From positions 35,853-99,852 of the forward strand of contig JAJTEH010000009.1 of assembly GCA_021298355.1 (NCBI GenBank): a stretch of 64,000 nt of DNA. The letters run 5' to 3'. The first letter of the stretch is position 1. Every line of letters begins with the position of its first letter. Positions 35,666-42,918 of the stretch are shown here, piece after piece. The position numbers and the translations under genes were made by a program. The stretch is from Flammeovirgaceae bacterium. Lineage in GTDB: Bacteria > Bacteroidota > Bacteroidia > Cytophagales > Cyclobacteriaceae. Under the pieces are notes generated by a model, which saw only the letters and a program-made list of their open reading frames with translations, made no database searches and was not told where the DNA came from.

Positions 35666-37549
35666 ATGGCAACAACAGATATTCACGTAAACACAGCGAC
35701 ACACGCGCATGATGATCACAGCCACGATCATGGACACGAGCATCATGGAAATTTTTGGACGAATTATATTTTTTCAGAAGATCATAAAGTAATCGCGAAG
35801 CAGTTCCTGATTACAGGTATTTTTTGGGCGCTTATAGGCGGAACGTTATCCGTTATATTCCGCTTGCAATTAGGTTTTCCTGACATGAACCTAGAATGGT
35901 TGAGACCTGTTTTAGGCGGTTGGATTACACCCGAAGGAAAACTTGATCCTGAGTTTTATTTAGCGCTTGTTACCATGCATGGAACCATTATGGTGTTCTT
36001 TGTATTAACAGCAGGTTTGAGCGGAACATTCTCTAACTTTTTGATTCCATTGCAAATTGGTGCTAGAGATATGGCATCAGGATTCATGAACATGTTGTCT
36101 TACTGGTTCTTCTTTGTATCCAGTGTAATCATGTTCGTTTCATTATTCTTGCAAGACGGACCCGCAGGTGGAGGTTGGACAATTTATCCGCCATTGAGCG
36201 CATTGCCGCAAGCTATTAAAGGCTCTGGATTAGGAATGACATTATGGTTAGTATCGATGGCGTTGTTTATCGCTAGCTCATTGTTAGGCGGTATAAATTA
36301 CATCTCAACAATCATTAACATTCGAACAAAAGGTATGTCATTCACCAGAATGCCATTAACAGTTTGGGCGTTTTTCTTTACGGCTATCATTGGTTTACTT
36401 TCCTTCCCGGTTTTATTTTCTGCAGCATTGTTATTGATTTTTGACAGAAGTTTCGGAACAAGTTTCTTCCTATCGGATATTTACATTGGGGGTGAAGCAT
36501 TGCCGAATGTAGGTGGAAGCCCAATTCTTTTCCAACACTTATTCTGGTTCTTAGGTCACCCTGAAGTGTACATCGTTTTGTTACCAGCATTGGGATTATC
36601 ATCAGAGATTATTGCTACGAATGCACGCAAACCTATTTTCGGTTACAAGGCCATGATTGGTTCTATGTTATTCATTGGTATCCTTTCTTTCATTGTGTGG
36701 GCACACCACATGTTCGTAACAGGTATGAATCCTTTCCTTGGATCGGTATTTATGTTACTAACACTCATTATCGCTGTGCCTTCAGCTGTTAAAATTTTTA
36801 ACTACGTAACAACACTTTGGCAAGGTAACATCAAGTTTACGCCAGCTATGTTGTTCTCTATCGGTTTGGTTTCTTTCTTCTTAACAGGAGGTATCACAGG
36901 TATCTTCTTAGGAAACTCAGCTATCGATATACAATTACACGACACATATTTTGTGGTGGCTCATTTCCACTTGGTAATGGGTTCTGCCTCTTTCTTTGGT
37001 ATGATGGCAGGTGTTTACCATTGGTTTCCGAAAATGTTCGGTAGAATGATGGATAACCGTTTAGGTTATATCCACTTCTGGCTAACTTTTGTAGGTGTGT
37101 ATTTGGTATTCTTCCCAATGCATTACATTGGTATCGCAGGTTTCCCAAGAAGATATTACTCATGGACGAACTTCGAAACTTTCTCAGGCTTTGCAGATTT
37201 GAATATGTTGGTAAGTGGTGCTGCAGTGATTACCTTAACTGCACAGTTAATTTTCATCTTCAACTTCTTCTATAGCATGTGGAGAGGAAGAGTAGCAAAT
37301 GCCAACCCATGGAAGTCAAACACATTAGAGTGGACTACACCTGTAAATCCGGGACACGGAAATTGGCCTGGTGAAATTCCAAACGTATACCGTTGGCCTT
37401 ACGATTACAGCAAGCCTGGTGCTAAAGAAGATTACATTCCGCAGCATATTCCTTATTCAGAAACTCCTGAATCTAACTTACCGCATGAAAACGAATTGAT
37501 TAAGTTAGAAAGCAGCGGTAATGACCCGATTGTTGTAGCGAAACATTAA
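35666..37549 (+). CDS. ctaD: cytochrome c oxidase subunit I
   Basis: A 627-residue heme-copper oxidase catalytic subunit with 12 or more helices. The CuB/Tyr site is at Trp294-x-x-x-His298-Pro-Glu-Val-Tyr302, then AHHMFVTGM (CuB histidines) and HDTYFVVAHFHLVMG (heme a and a3 histidines). This is the A-type family pattern. The N-terminus is unusually histidine-rich (HAHDDHSHDHGHEHH), possibly a metal-binding tail. It is followed 18 bp later by a strong intrinsic terminator, separating it from the heme A genes. Confidence 0.96.
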   Translation: MATTDIHVNTATHAHDDHSHDHGHEHHGNFWTNYIFSEDHKVIAKQFLITGIFWALIGGTLSVIFRLQLGFPDMNLEWLRPVLGGWITPEGKLDPEFYLALVTMHGTIMVFFVLTAGLSGTFSNFLIPLQIGARDMASGFMNMLSYWFFFVSSVIMFVSLFLQDGPAGGGWTIYPPLSALPQAIKGSGLGMTLWLVSMALFIASSLLGGINYISTIINIRTKGMSFTRMPLTVWAFFFTAIIGLLSFPVLFSAALLLIFDRSFGTSFFLSDIYIGGEALPNVGGSPILFQHLFWFLGHPEVYIVLLPALGLSSEIIATNARKPIFGYKAMIGSMLFIGILSFIVWAHHMFVTGMNPFLGSVFMLLTLIIAVPSAVKIFNYVTTLWQGNIKFTPAMLFSIGLVSFFLTGGITGIFLGNSAIDIQLHDTYFVVAHFHLVMGSASFFGMMAGVYHWFPKMFGRMMDNRLGYIHFWLTFVGVYLVFFPMHYIGIAGFPRRYYSWTNFETFSGFADLNMLVSGAAVITLTAQLIFIFNFFYSMWRGRVANANPWKSNTLEWTTPVNPGHGNWPGEIPNVYRWPYDYSKPGAKEDYIPQHIPYSETPESNLPHENELIKLESSGNDPIVVAKH

Positions 37550-37567
37550 TCACACTAAAACAATATG

Positions 37568-37602
37568 AAAAGGTTCAGCGTTTCCGTTGAACCTTTTTTT
37601 TT
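37568..37602 (+). terminator. intrinsic terminator between ctaD and ctaA
   Basis: A 13-bp stem with one G-T pair (AAAAGGTTCAGCG at 37568-37580, CGTTGAACCTTTT at 37585-37597) and a TTTC loop, followed by an unbroken T tract to 37602. It ends only 3 bp before the ctaA ATG, so it is also inside the ctaA leader. Confidence 0.88.
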
Positions 37603-37605
37603 CAG

Positions 37606-38622
37606 ATGAAGACATTTCATAAACTGGCAAAAGCAACTTTGTACGCTGTGTACCTCCTTATTTTAGTAGGTGGCATTGTACGCAGTACAGGTTCGGGCAT
37701 GGGTTGTCCGGATTGGCCCACTTGTTTCGGTCAGTGGATTCCACCAACAACTGTAACAGAGTTGCCTGCCGATTATAAAGAACAGTATGCTGAGTATCGG
37801 AATAAAAAGAACATTCGTTTTGCAAAATATCTCTCAGCTATAGGTTTTGAAAAAGAAGCTACAGCTATTTTGAGCGATCCGGAAGTGTTAGTAGAAGAAG
37901 ATTTTAATGCTGTAAAAACCTGGGTTGAATATGTTAATCGTTTGGTTGGCGTAATCATTGGTTTGTTAATTTTCGCAGTAATGGTTTATTCATTCCGTTT
38001 TAGAAAATGGCATCCTGTGATTACGGTAGTTGGCATCTTAACTTTCTTATTAGTAGGTTTTCAAGGTTGGATTGGTTCGTTTGTGGTGAGTACGAATTTA
38101 ACACCTTGGACTATTACCGTACACATGTTATTGGCATTGGTAATTGTTTGTTTGCTTGTTTATTTAGTTTCGGCTTCATCTGATCATTTTGAAATCAACA
38201 TTTCGTGGAAACCCTTGAACGCATTATTAGTCTTCGCTCTGGTATTGTTGTTGATTCAAATTACTATTGGCACACAAGTACGAGAAGCCATTGATGTTGT
38301 TGCCTCTTCTTTCGCAAGAAGTCAATGGGTTGAAAATTTGGGACTTGTATTTTTGATTCATCGTTCATTTTCCTGGTTATTGGTGATCACTTTCGGTTTA
38401 ATGGGATACAAAGTTTGGAAAGAAAGAAAAGCCTTGAAGAGTTTCGCTTATGTTGTTCCCATTTTTCTTTTGCTAACTATTTTCAGTGGAATAGGAATGG
38501 CCTATGCTGGGGTTCCTCCTTTTTTACAGCCTTTACATTTAACAACTGCCACCATAACATTTGGAACAGTTTTTTTACTTTTGCTGCGCTCAAACAGAAA
38601 CAAGTCGAAAGCGTTTAATTAA
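37606..38622 (+). CDS. ctaA: heme A synthase (COX15/CtaA)
   Basis: A 338-residue membrane protein with about eight helices. The family start LVGGIVRSTGSGMGCPDWPTCFGQWIPP is present, followed by paired histidine-bearing helices (VEYVNRLVGVIIG; FLIHRSFSWLLVI; PLHLTTATITFG). It hydroxylates the methyl group of heme O to make heme A for the adjacent oxidase. The ATG is 3 bp after the T tract of a terminator, so its expression depends on read-through or on a promoter overlapping that hairpin. Confidence 0.93.
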   Translation: MKTFHKLAKATLYAVYLLILVGGIVRSTGSGMGCPDWPTCFGQWIPPTTVTELPADYKEQYAEYRNKKNIRFAKYLSAIGFEKEATAILSDPEVLVEEDFNAVKTWVEYVNRLVGVIIGLLIFAVMVYSFRFRKWHPVITVVGILTFLLVGFQGWIGSFVVSTNLTPWTITVHMLLALVIVCLLVYLVSASSDHFEINISWKPLNALLVFALVLLLIQITIGTQVREAIDVVASSFARSQWVENLGLVFLIHRSFSWLLVITFGLMGYKVWKERKALKSFAYVVPIFLLLTIFSGIGMAYAGVPPFLQPLHLTTATITFGTVFLLLLRSNRNKSKAFN

Positions 38623-38628
38623 TAGAAA

Positions 38629-39510
38629 GTGGAGAAAGCAATACCATACAACCGATTTAGTTTTAAGGCAAAAGCGTATTTTGAATTGCTGAAATTCAGA
38701 TTATCTGCTCTGGTTGCTTTTTCGTGTGCTTTTGGTTTTGTATTGGCCTCACAAGAACCGAATTGGAGCAAATTGGCTATGGTTTTTCTTGGAGGATTTT
38801 TGTTGTCGGGCGCATCTGTAACCATCAATCAAATCTGGGAGAAAGATTTAGATAAGTTGATGTCGCGAACAAAATTAAGACCGCTACCAACGGAAAGAAT
38901 TAGTCCAACAGAAGCATGGATTTTTGCTTTTGCATGTTTGGCAATAGGAGTAACGTTGTTGATAATTTACACCAACTGGTTAACAGTTGGCTTGTCGTTG
39001 GTATCGATGGTGTTATACAGTTTTGTTTACACACCTTTGAAAAGAGTTGGCCCTATAGCTGTTTTTATTGGTGCAATTCCTGGTGCATTACCGCCTTTGT
39101 TGGGCTGGACAGCTGTTACGGGTACTATCGGTTACGAAGCAGCCATCATTTTTGGTATTCAATTCATTTGGCAGTTCCCGCATTTTTGGGCCATCGCTTG
39201 GGTATCGGATGAAGATTATAAAAAAGCCGGATTCAAGTTATTGCCGGGTGGTGGACAGCGAGACTTTAATACTGCTATTCAAATCATCATTTATACATTA
39301 TTTCTTATACCATTGGGTTTGTTACCGGCAAAGTTTGGTATTACCGGAATCAATTCTGCAATTATTGCTACAGTATGTGGTGTATTATTTTTGGCACAAA
39401 CCTTTACCTTATTAAAATCGGATGATAAGAAGGCAGGGCTGCCTATTATGTTCGGTTCTTTTTTGTATTTACCAATTGTTCAAATCGCTTATTTAATAGA
39501 TAAAATTTAA
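38629..39510 (+). CDS. ctaB: protoheme IX farnesyltransferase (heme O synthase)
   Basis: A 293-residue UbiA-superfamily prenyltransferase. The first Asp-rich motif NQIWEKDLDKLMSRTKLRPLP is followed by SYVLYSF-type helices, FIGAIPGALPPLLGWTAVTG, FIWQFPHFWAIAW and DEDYKKAGFKLLP. It adds a farnesyl tail to heme B to give heme O, the CtaA substrate. The start is GTG at 38629; no ATG occurs before the first helix. It lies 6 bp after ctaA. Confidence 0.94.
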   Translation: MEKAIPYNRFSFKAKAYFELLKFRLSALVAFSCAFGFVLASQEPNWSKLAMVFLGGFLLSGASVTINQIWEKDLDKLMSRTKLRPLPTERISPTEAWIFAFACLAIGVTLLIIYTNWLTVGLSLVSMVLYSFVYTPLKRVGPIAVFIGAIPGALPPLLGWTAVTGTIGYEAAIIFGIQFIWQFPHFWAIAWVSDEDYKKAGFKLLPGGGQRDFNTAIQIIIYTLFLIPLGLLPAKFGITGINSAIIATVCGVLFLAQTFTLLKSDDKKAGLPIMFGSFLYLPIVQIAYLIDKI

Positions 39511-39515
39511 GTTTT

Positions 39516-40094
39516 ATGGCTGAGATTAAGATTATTGAAGAGGCTAAGAAGCCATTAGCAATGAACCCACGCAAATTTGCGTTGTGGTTATTTATTGTAA
39601 GTGTATGTATGATTTTCGCATCGCTTACCAGTGCTTACATCGTAAGACAAGCCGAGGGAAATTGGTTTGTGTTTCAATTACCAGGCTTGTTTACAACTAC
39701 TACTGTTATGATTTTGCTAAGTAGTTTCACCATGCATTGGGCTTATGTATCAGCAAAAAAGAATAATGTAGAAATGGTAAAAACGGCCTTGGTAATTACA
39801 GCTATTTTAGGTTTTGGCTTTTTAGTAGGACAGTTTTTAGCGTGGGGTAAACTCGTAGAGCAAAACGTGCATTTTGTGGGTAATCCGTCCGGATCATTTG
39901 TATACGTTCTTTCCGGATTGCATGGCTTACACATTGTGAGCGGTGTAGTTGTTTTGATAGTTGCCTTGGTAGCGGCATTCCGCATGCAGATTCATTCTAA
40001 AAACATGAATTTAATAGAAATGTGTGCAACATATTGGCACTTTTTGGACGTTCTTTGGCTATATTTGTTCTTATTTATGCTATTTAACCGATAG
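39516..40094 (+). CDS. ctaE: cytochrome c oxidase subunit III, copy 1
   Basis: A 192-residue membrane protein with five helices and the subunit III ending GLHGLHIVSGVVVLIVALV then CATYWHFLDVLWLYLFLFMLF. It is the short bacterial form lacking the first two helices. It lies 6 bp after ctaB. A second, longer subunit III gene follows immediately, an arrangement common in Bacteroidota ACIII-oxidase loci. Confidence 0.92.
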   Translation: MAEIKIIEEAKKPLAMNPRKFALWLFIVSVCMIFASLTSAYIVRQAEGNWFVFQLPGLFTTTTVMILLSSFTMHWAYVSAKKNNVEMVKTALVITAILGFGFLVGQFLAWGKLVEQNVHFVGNPSGSFVYVLSGLHGLHIVSGVVVLIVALVAAFRMQIHSKNMNLIEMCATYWHFLDVLWLYLFLFMLFNR

Positions 40095-40127
40095 ATAATT
40101 TAAACGCTAAACGATTAATCTTTTACA

Positions 40128-40862
40128 ATGGCAAACACTTCTACAACCACCATTTCCTGGGATGGCGGCTCATCTCCGATGAATGCCAGTTATGGTAAAC
40201 TGATGATGTGGTTTTTCCTCTTATCAGATGCCTTTACCTTTTCTGCATTATTAATTACATACGGCTTAGTTCGTTCAGCACATCCTGCTTTTGATGGACT
40301 AATCAACGAATTTACTTTCTCTCAAACTTACTGGCCCGTACCAGAAAAAGTTTTCGAAGCTGTGCCTTTTCTTCATGGATGGGAGTTGCCTCTTGTGTTT
40401 GTGGGTATCATGACCTTCATTCTAATCATGAGTTCTGTAACTATGGTGTTGGCTGTTGAAGCCGGACATAGAATGGATAGAGCAGCAGTAGAAAAATGGA
40501 TGTTGTGGACCATCGTAGGTGGTTTAACTTTCTTAGGTTGCCAGGCATGGGAGTGGAGTCACTTTATTCATGGAACTGATGCCGGAGGTTTGTTGAAAGA
40601 CGGAACCAAATTTTTTGGAGCTAATCTTTCACTCAATCAATATGGTCCTCCGGATTTCGCTGCTTTCTTTTTCTTTATTACTGGGTTCCACGGTTTCCAC
40701 GTATTCAGTGGTGTGTTGTTAAACTTTTTGGTTTACTACAATACCGTAACCGGTGTTTATGAAAGAAGAGGCCACTACGAAATGGTAGAAAAAGTAGGTT
40801 TATACTGGCACTTCGTGGATTTAGTTTGGGTATTTGTATTCACATTCTTTTACTTGGTTTAA
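40128..40862 (+). CDS. cytochrome c oxidase subunit III, copy 2
   Basis: A 244-residue subunit III homologue with FHGFHVFSGVLLNFLVYY and VGLYWHFVDLVWVFVFTFFYLV at its end. Compared with copy 1 it has an extra N-terminal tail and an insertion between helices 1 and 2 that includes FTFSQTYWPVPEKVFEAVPF. It lies 33 bp after copy 1. Both may sit in one oxidase or serve alternative assemblies; this cannot be told from sequence. Confidence 0.92.
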   Translation: MANTSTTTISWDGGSSPMNASYGKLMMWFFLLSDAFTFSALLITYGLVRSAHPAFDGLINEFTFSQTYWPVPEKVFEAVPFLHGWELPLVFVGIMTFILIMSSVTMVLAVEAGHRMDRAAVEKWMLWTIVGGLTFLGCQAWEWSHFIHGTDAGGLLKDGTKFFGANLSLNQYGPPDFAAFFFFITGFHGFHVFSGVLLNFLVYYNTVTGVYERRGHYEMVEKVGLYWHFVDLVWVFVFTFFYLV

Positions 40863-40877
40863 TTAATCAGATTATAC

Positions 40878-41210
40878 ATGGCACATCATCAAGAAACAAC
40901 CGTTAAAGTTATCCCTCCAGATACAGCGAAAATTAAAAAGCTGTGGATGACAGCTTTAATTTTGTTAGTAATCACAGTATTTGAATTTATTGTAGCCTTT
41001 ACAATTCCACACGAATACAAAGATTTACGTGTTTGGATTTTCATTGGCATGACAATCGTAAAAGCTGCCTATATAGTTGGCGAATTCATGCACTTGCGTT
41101 ACGAAACCAAATTTTTGCTTTGGTCTATTTTGATTCCAACCATCTTTATTGTTTGGATGTTAGTAGCCTTTATTTACGAAGGTTCTGCTATTAGCGAAGC
41201 AAGATTTTAA
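40878..41210 (+). CDS. cytochrome c oxidase subunit IV (CtaF/CoxD-like)
   Basis: A 110-residue protein with three hydrophobic helices (LWMTALILLVITVFEFIVAF; VWIFIGMTIVKAAYIVGEF; WSILIPTIFIVWMLVAFIY) and the EFMHLRYE signature of prokaryotic subunit IV. It is the last structural gene of the operon, 15 bp after subunit III copy 2 and 20 bp before an intrinsic terminator. Confidence 0.9.
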   Translation: MAHHQETTVKVIPPDTAKIKKLWMTALILLVITVFEFIVAFTIPHEYKDLRVWIFIGMTIVKAAYIVGEFMHLRYETKFLLWSILIPTIFIVWMLVAFIYEGSAISEARF

Positions 41211-41230
41211 TGAAAATAAAATATAAGTTG

Positions 41231-41263
41231 AAGGGCTTAGGTAGAACAACCTAAGCCTTTTTT
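41231..41263 (+). terminator. intrinsic terminator after the oxidase operon
   Basis: A 12-bp stem with one G-T pair (AAGGGCTTAGGT at 41231-41242, ACCTAAGCCTTT at 41249-41260), a 6-base loop and a run of six T (41258-41263). It lies between subunit IV and the SCO-like gene. Confidence 0.87.
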
Positions 41264-41277
41264 ATGTTGACAAAGTG

Positions 41278-41817
41278 ATGAAGAAAGCATTATTAATGGC
41301 GGTAGCCATGTTTCTACCTATCAGCATTTTTTTATTCTTGAAATTTTTCGGCAAGAATGAGTTTGTTGTTGAGCCCTTGTTTCAACAAAATGATTCTACC
41401 TCTGTGCTATTGTGTAATAAACCTATAACTTATCCTTATAAGATTGCTATTCAACAATTGGATACTCTATTGGAAAATAATAAAGCAACGTTAACTGCAC
41501 TATCATTTAGTGATGATGAAGATAGATTAAAAGATTTTGCAGAAAGAGTTCAAGAGAAATTTACAAAGAGTGAAATCAGTTTGTATCAAGTAAAATCAGA
41601 TTCTTTAATCCCTAACCGTACCAGTAAATTTGAAATCATTAGGTTAGATAAGGCTCGAATAGAAGAAGTAAAGAGTTGTGTTTTCTTGTTATCAGGTTTA
41701 AACAATTTGGTTTTAGTAGATCGTGAAGGAAACATAAGAGGACAATATCAATTAGGTAACTTAGACGAAGAAGACAGATTATTGGTAGAGACAACCATCA
41801 TTCTTAAAAAGTATTAA
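41278..41817 (+). CDS. SCO1/SenC-like protein lacking the copper-binding cysteines
   Basis: A 179-residue protein with an N-terminal membrane anchor (LLMAVAMFLPISIFLFLKFF) and a thioredoxin-like pattern. The C-terminal NLVLVDREGNIRGQYQLGNL and the final helix match SCO-family proteins that deliver copper to CuA. However, the CxxxC motif is absent; only two isolated Cys are present (LLCNKPI and VKSCVFLL). Position after the oxidase operon and before DUF420 matches where scoA normally lies. It is probably a divergent SCO homologue with a non-copper or structural role. The ATG at 41278 is used rather than the GTG just before it. Confidence 0.65.
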   Translation: MKKALLMAVAMFLPISIFLFLKFFGKNEFVVEPLFQQNDSTSVLLCNKPITYPYKIAIQQLDTLLENNKATLTALSFSDDEDRLKDFAERVQEKFTKSEISLYQVKSDSLIPNRTSKFEIIRLDKARIEEVKSCVFLLSGLNNLVLVDREGNIRGQYQLGNLDEEDRLLVETTIILKKY

Positions 41818-41818
41818 T

Positions 41819-42331
41819 ATGAAAAGAGAAACAGCAAATAAATTAATTTGGGTGGTATCCATTGTGGTGCCGCTGGTAGTGGCTATTCTGTTTAAAGTTC
41901 AAATTGCAGGTTACGATTTTAGTTTCCTACCACCAATTTACGCGGGTATCAATGCATTAACAGCTATATTATTGGTTTCAGCTTTAGTAGCTATTAAGAA
42001 CAAGAATAGAAAGCTACATGAATCCTTGATTAAAGTTTGTATAGGATTGTCGTTGATTTTTTTAGTCATGTATATTCTATATCATATGACGAGCGAGCCA
42101 ACACTATTCGGTGGCACGGGAGCTAGTCGAATATTTTACTATTTTATTTTAATAAGCCATATTATACTTTCTGTATTGGTAATTCCTTTCGTATTAATTA
42201 CATATACACGGGCGGCCTTTGGTGAGTTTGAGCAACACAAGAAAATTGCAAAAGTTACTTTTCCGCTTTGGTTATATGTAGCTGTAACTGGCGTAATTGT
42301 TTACTTGATGATTAGTCCTTATTACAAATGA
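41819..42331 (+). CDS. DUF420 domain membrane protein
   Basis: A 170-residue protein with five hydrophobic helices; the conserved stretch KNRKLHESLIKVCIGLSLIFLVMYILYH and LISHIILSVLVIPFVLITYTRA match DUF420, whose genes accompany cytochrome oxidase loci (CtaM-like helper proteins in Bacillus are related). A role in oxidase maturation is inferred from this linkage. It starts one base after the SCO-like stop. Confidence 0.85.
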   Translation: MKRETANKLIWVVSIVVPLVVAILFKVQIAGYDFSFLPPIYAGINALTAILLVSALVAIKNKNRKLHESLIKVCIGLSLIFLVMYILYHMTSEPTLFGGTGASRIFYYFILISHIILSVLVIPFVLITYTRAAFGEFEQHKKIAKVTFPLWLYVAVTGVIVYLMISPYYK

Positions 42332-42332
42332 T

Positions 42333-42581
42333 ATGAAAAAATTCGTGCTTTTGTTTTTTGCTTTTCTATTGTTGCAGAGTGTTTCTTTTGCACAATGTGC
42401 CATGTGTCGCACGCAATTAGAAAACAATGTAAGCAATGGAGACCCGGGTATCGCAGCAGGAATTAACACGGGTATATTGTATCTTTTAGTGATGCCATAC
42501 CTAGCAATTGCTACCCTGGCTTATTTTTGGTATAAATCAAGTAAAAAGAATGAAAGTAAGTTTGGCCAAGGCATTGCTTAA
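42333..42581 (+). CDS. small exported CxxC membrane protein of the oxidase locus
   Basis: An 82-residue protein with signal peptide MKKFVLLFFAFLLLQSVSFAQ followed at once by CAMCRTQLENN, a short loop, a membrane helix (GILYLLVMPYLAIATLAYFW) and a basic cytosolic tail. The periplasm-facing CxxC next to oxidase maturation genes suggests a metal- or disulfide-handling role, which is inference. It starts one base after DUF420 and its end overlaps the DUF983 gene by 32 bp. Confidence 0.78.
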   Translation: MKKFVLLFFAFLLLQSVSFAQCAMCRTQLENNVSNGDPGIAAGINTGILYLLVMPYLAIATLAYFWYKSSKKNESKFGQGIA

Positions 42582-42918
42582 TCAACGTTGCCCTACATGC
42601 AGAGAGGGGAAAATGTTTAAAACCTCATCTTTCAATTTGCATTTTATGGAGATGAATGAGAAATGCCCACATTGCCAGGTAATGTTAGAACCCGAACCTG
42701 GGTTTTACCAGGGAGCGATGTACGTTGGTTATGCTTTTAGCGTAGCTATTGTTGTGGCTGTAAGTCTGCTGGTTAAGATAGTTGATATAAATTCACCATG
42801 GATTTCCATCGGTATTGTTTCAGTTATTACTTTACTTTTAGTTCCTTTTAATTTCAGATACTCGCGCGTGTTGTTTTTATACATGTTTGGTGGTTTACAG
42901 GGTAAAGCACGAACATGA
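42550..42918 (+). CDS. DUF983 family membrane protein
   Basis: A 122-residue protein. The N-terminal zinc-ribbon-like part has two CxxC motifs (QRCPTCREG and EKCPHCQVM), then EPEPGFYQGAMYVGYAFS and two membrane helices, ending RVLFLYMFGGLQGK. This is the DUF983 signature; function is unknown, though linkage to oxidase genes is frequent. The ATG at 42550 is used because it leads directly into the CxxC domain. It overlaps the upstream gene and shares an ATGA with the histidine kinase downstream. Confidence 0.85.
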   Translation: MKVSLAKALLNQRCPTCREGKMFKTSSFNLHFMEMNEKCPHCQVMLEPEPGFYQGAMYVGYAFSVAIVVAVSLLVKIVDINSPWISIGIVSVITLLLVPFNFRYSRVLFLYMFGGLQGKART

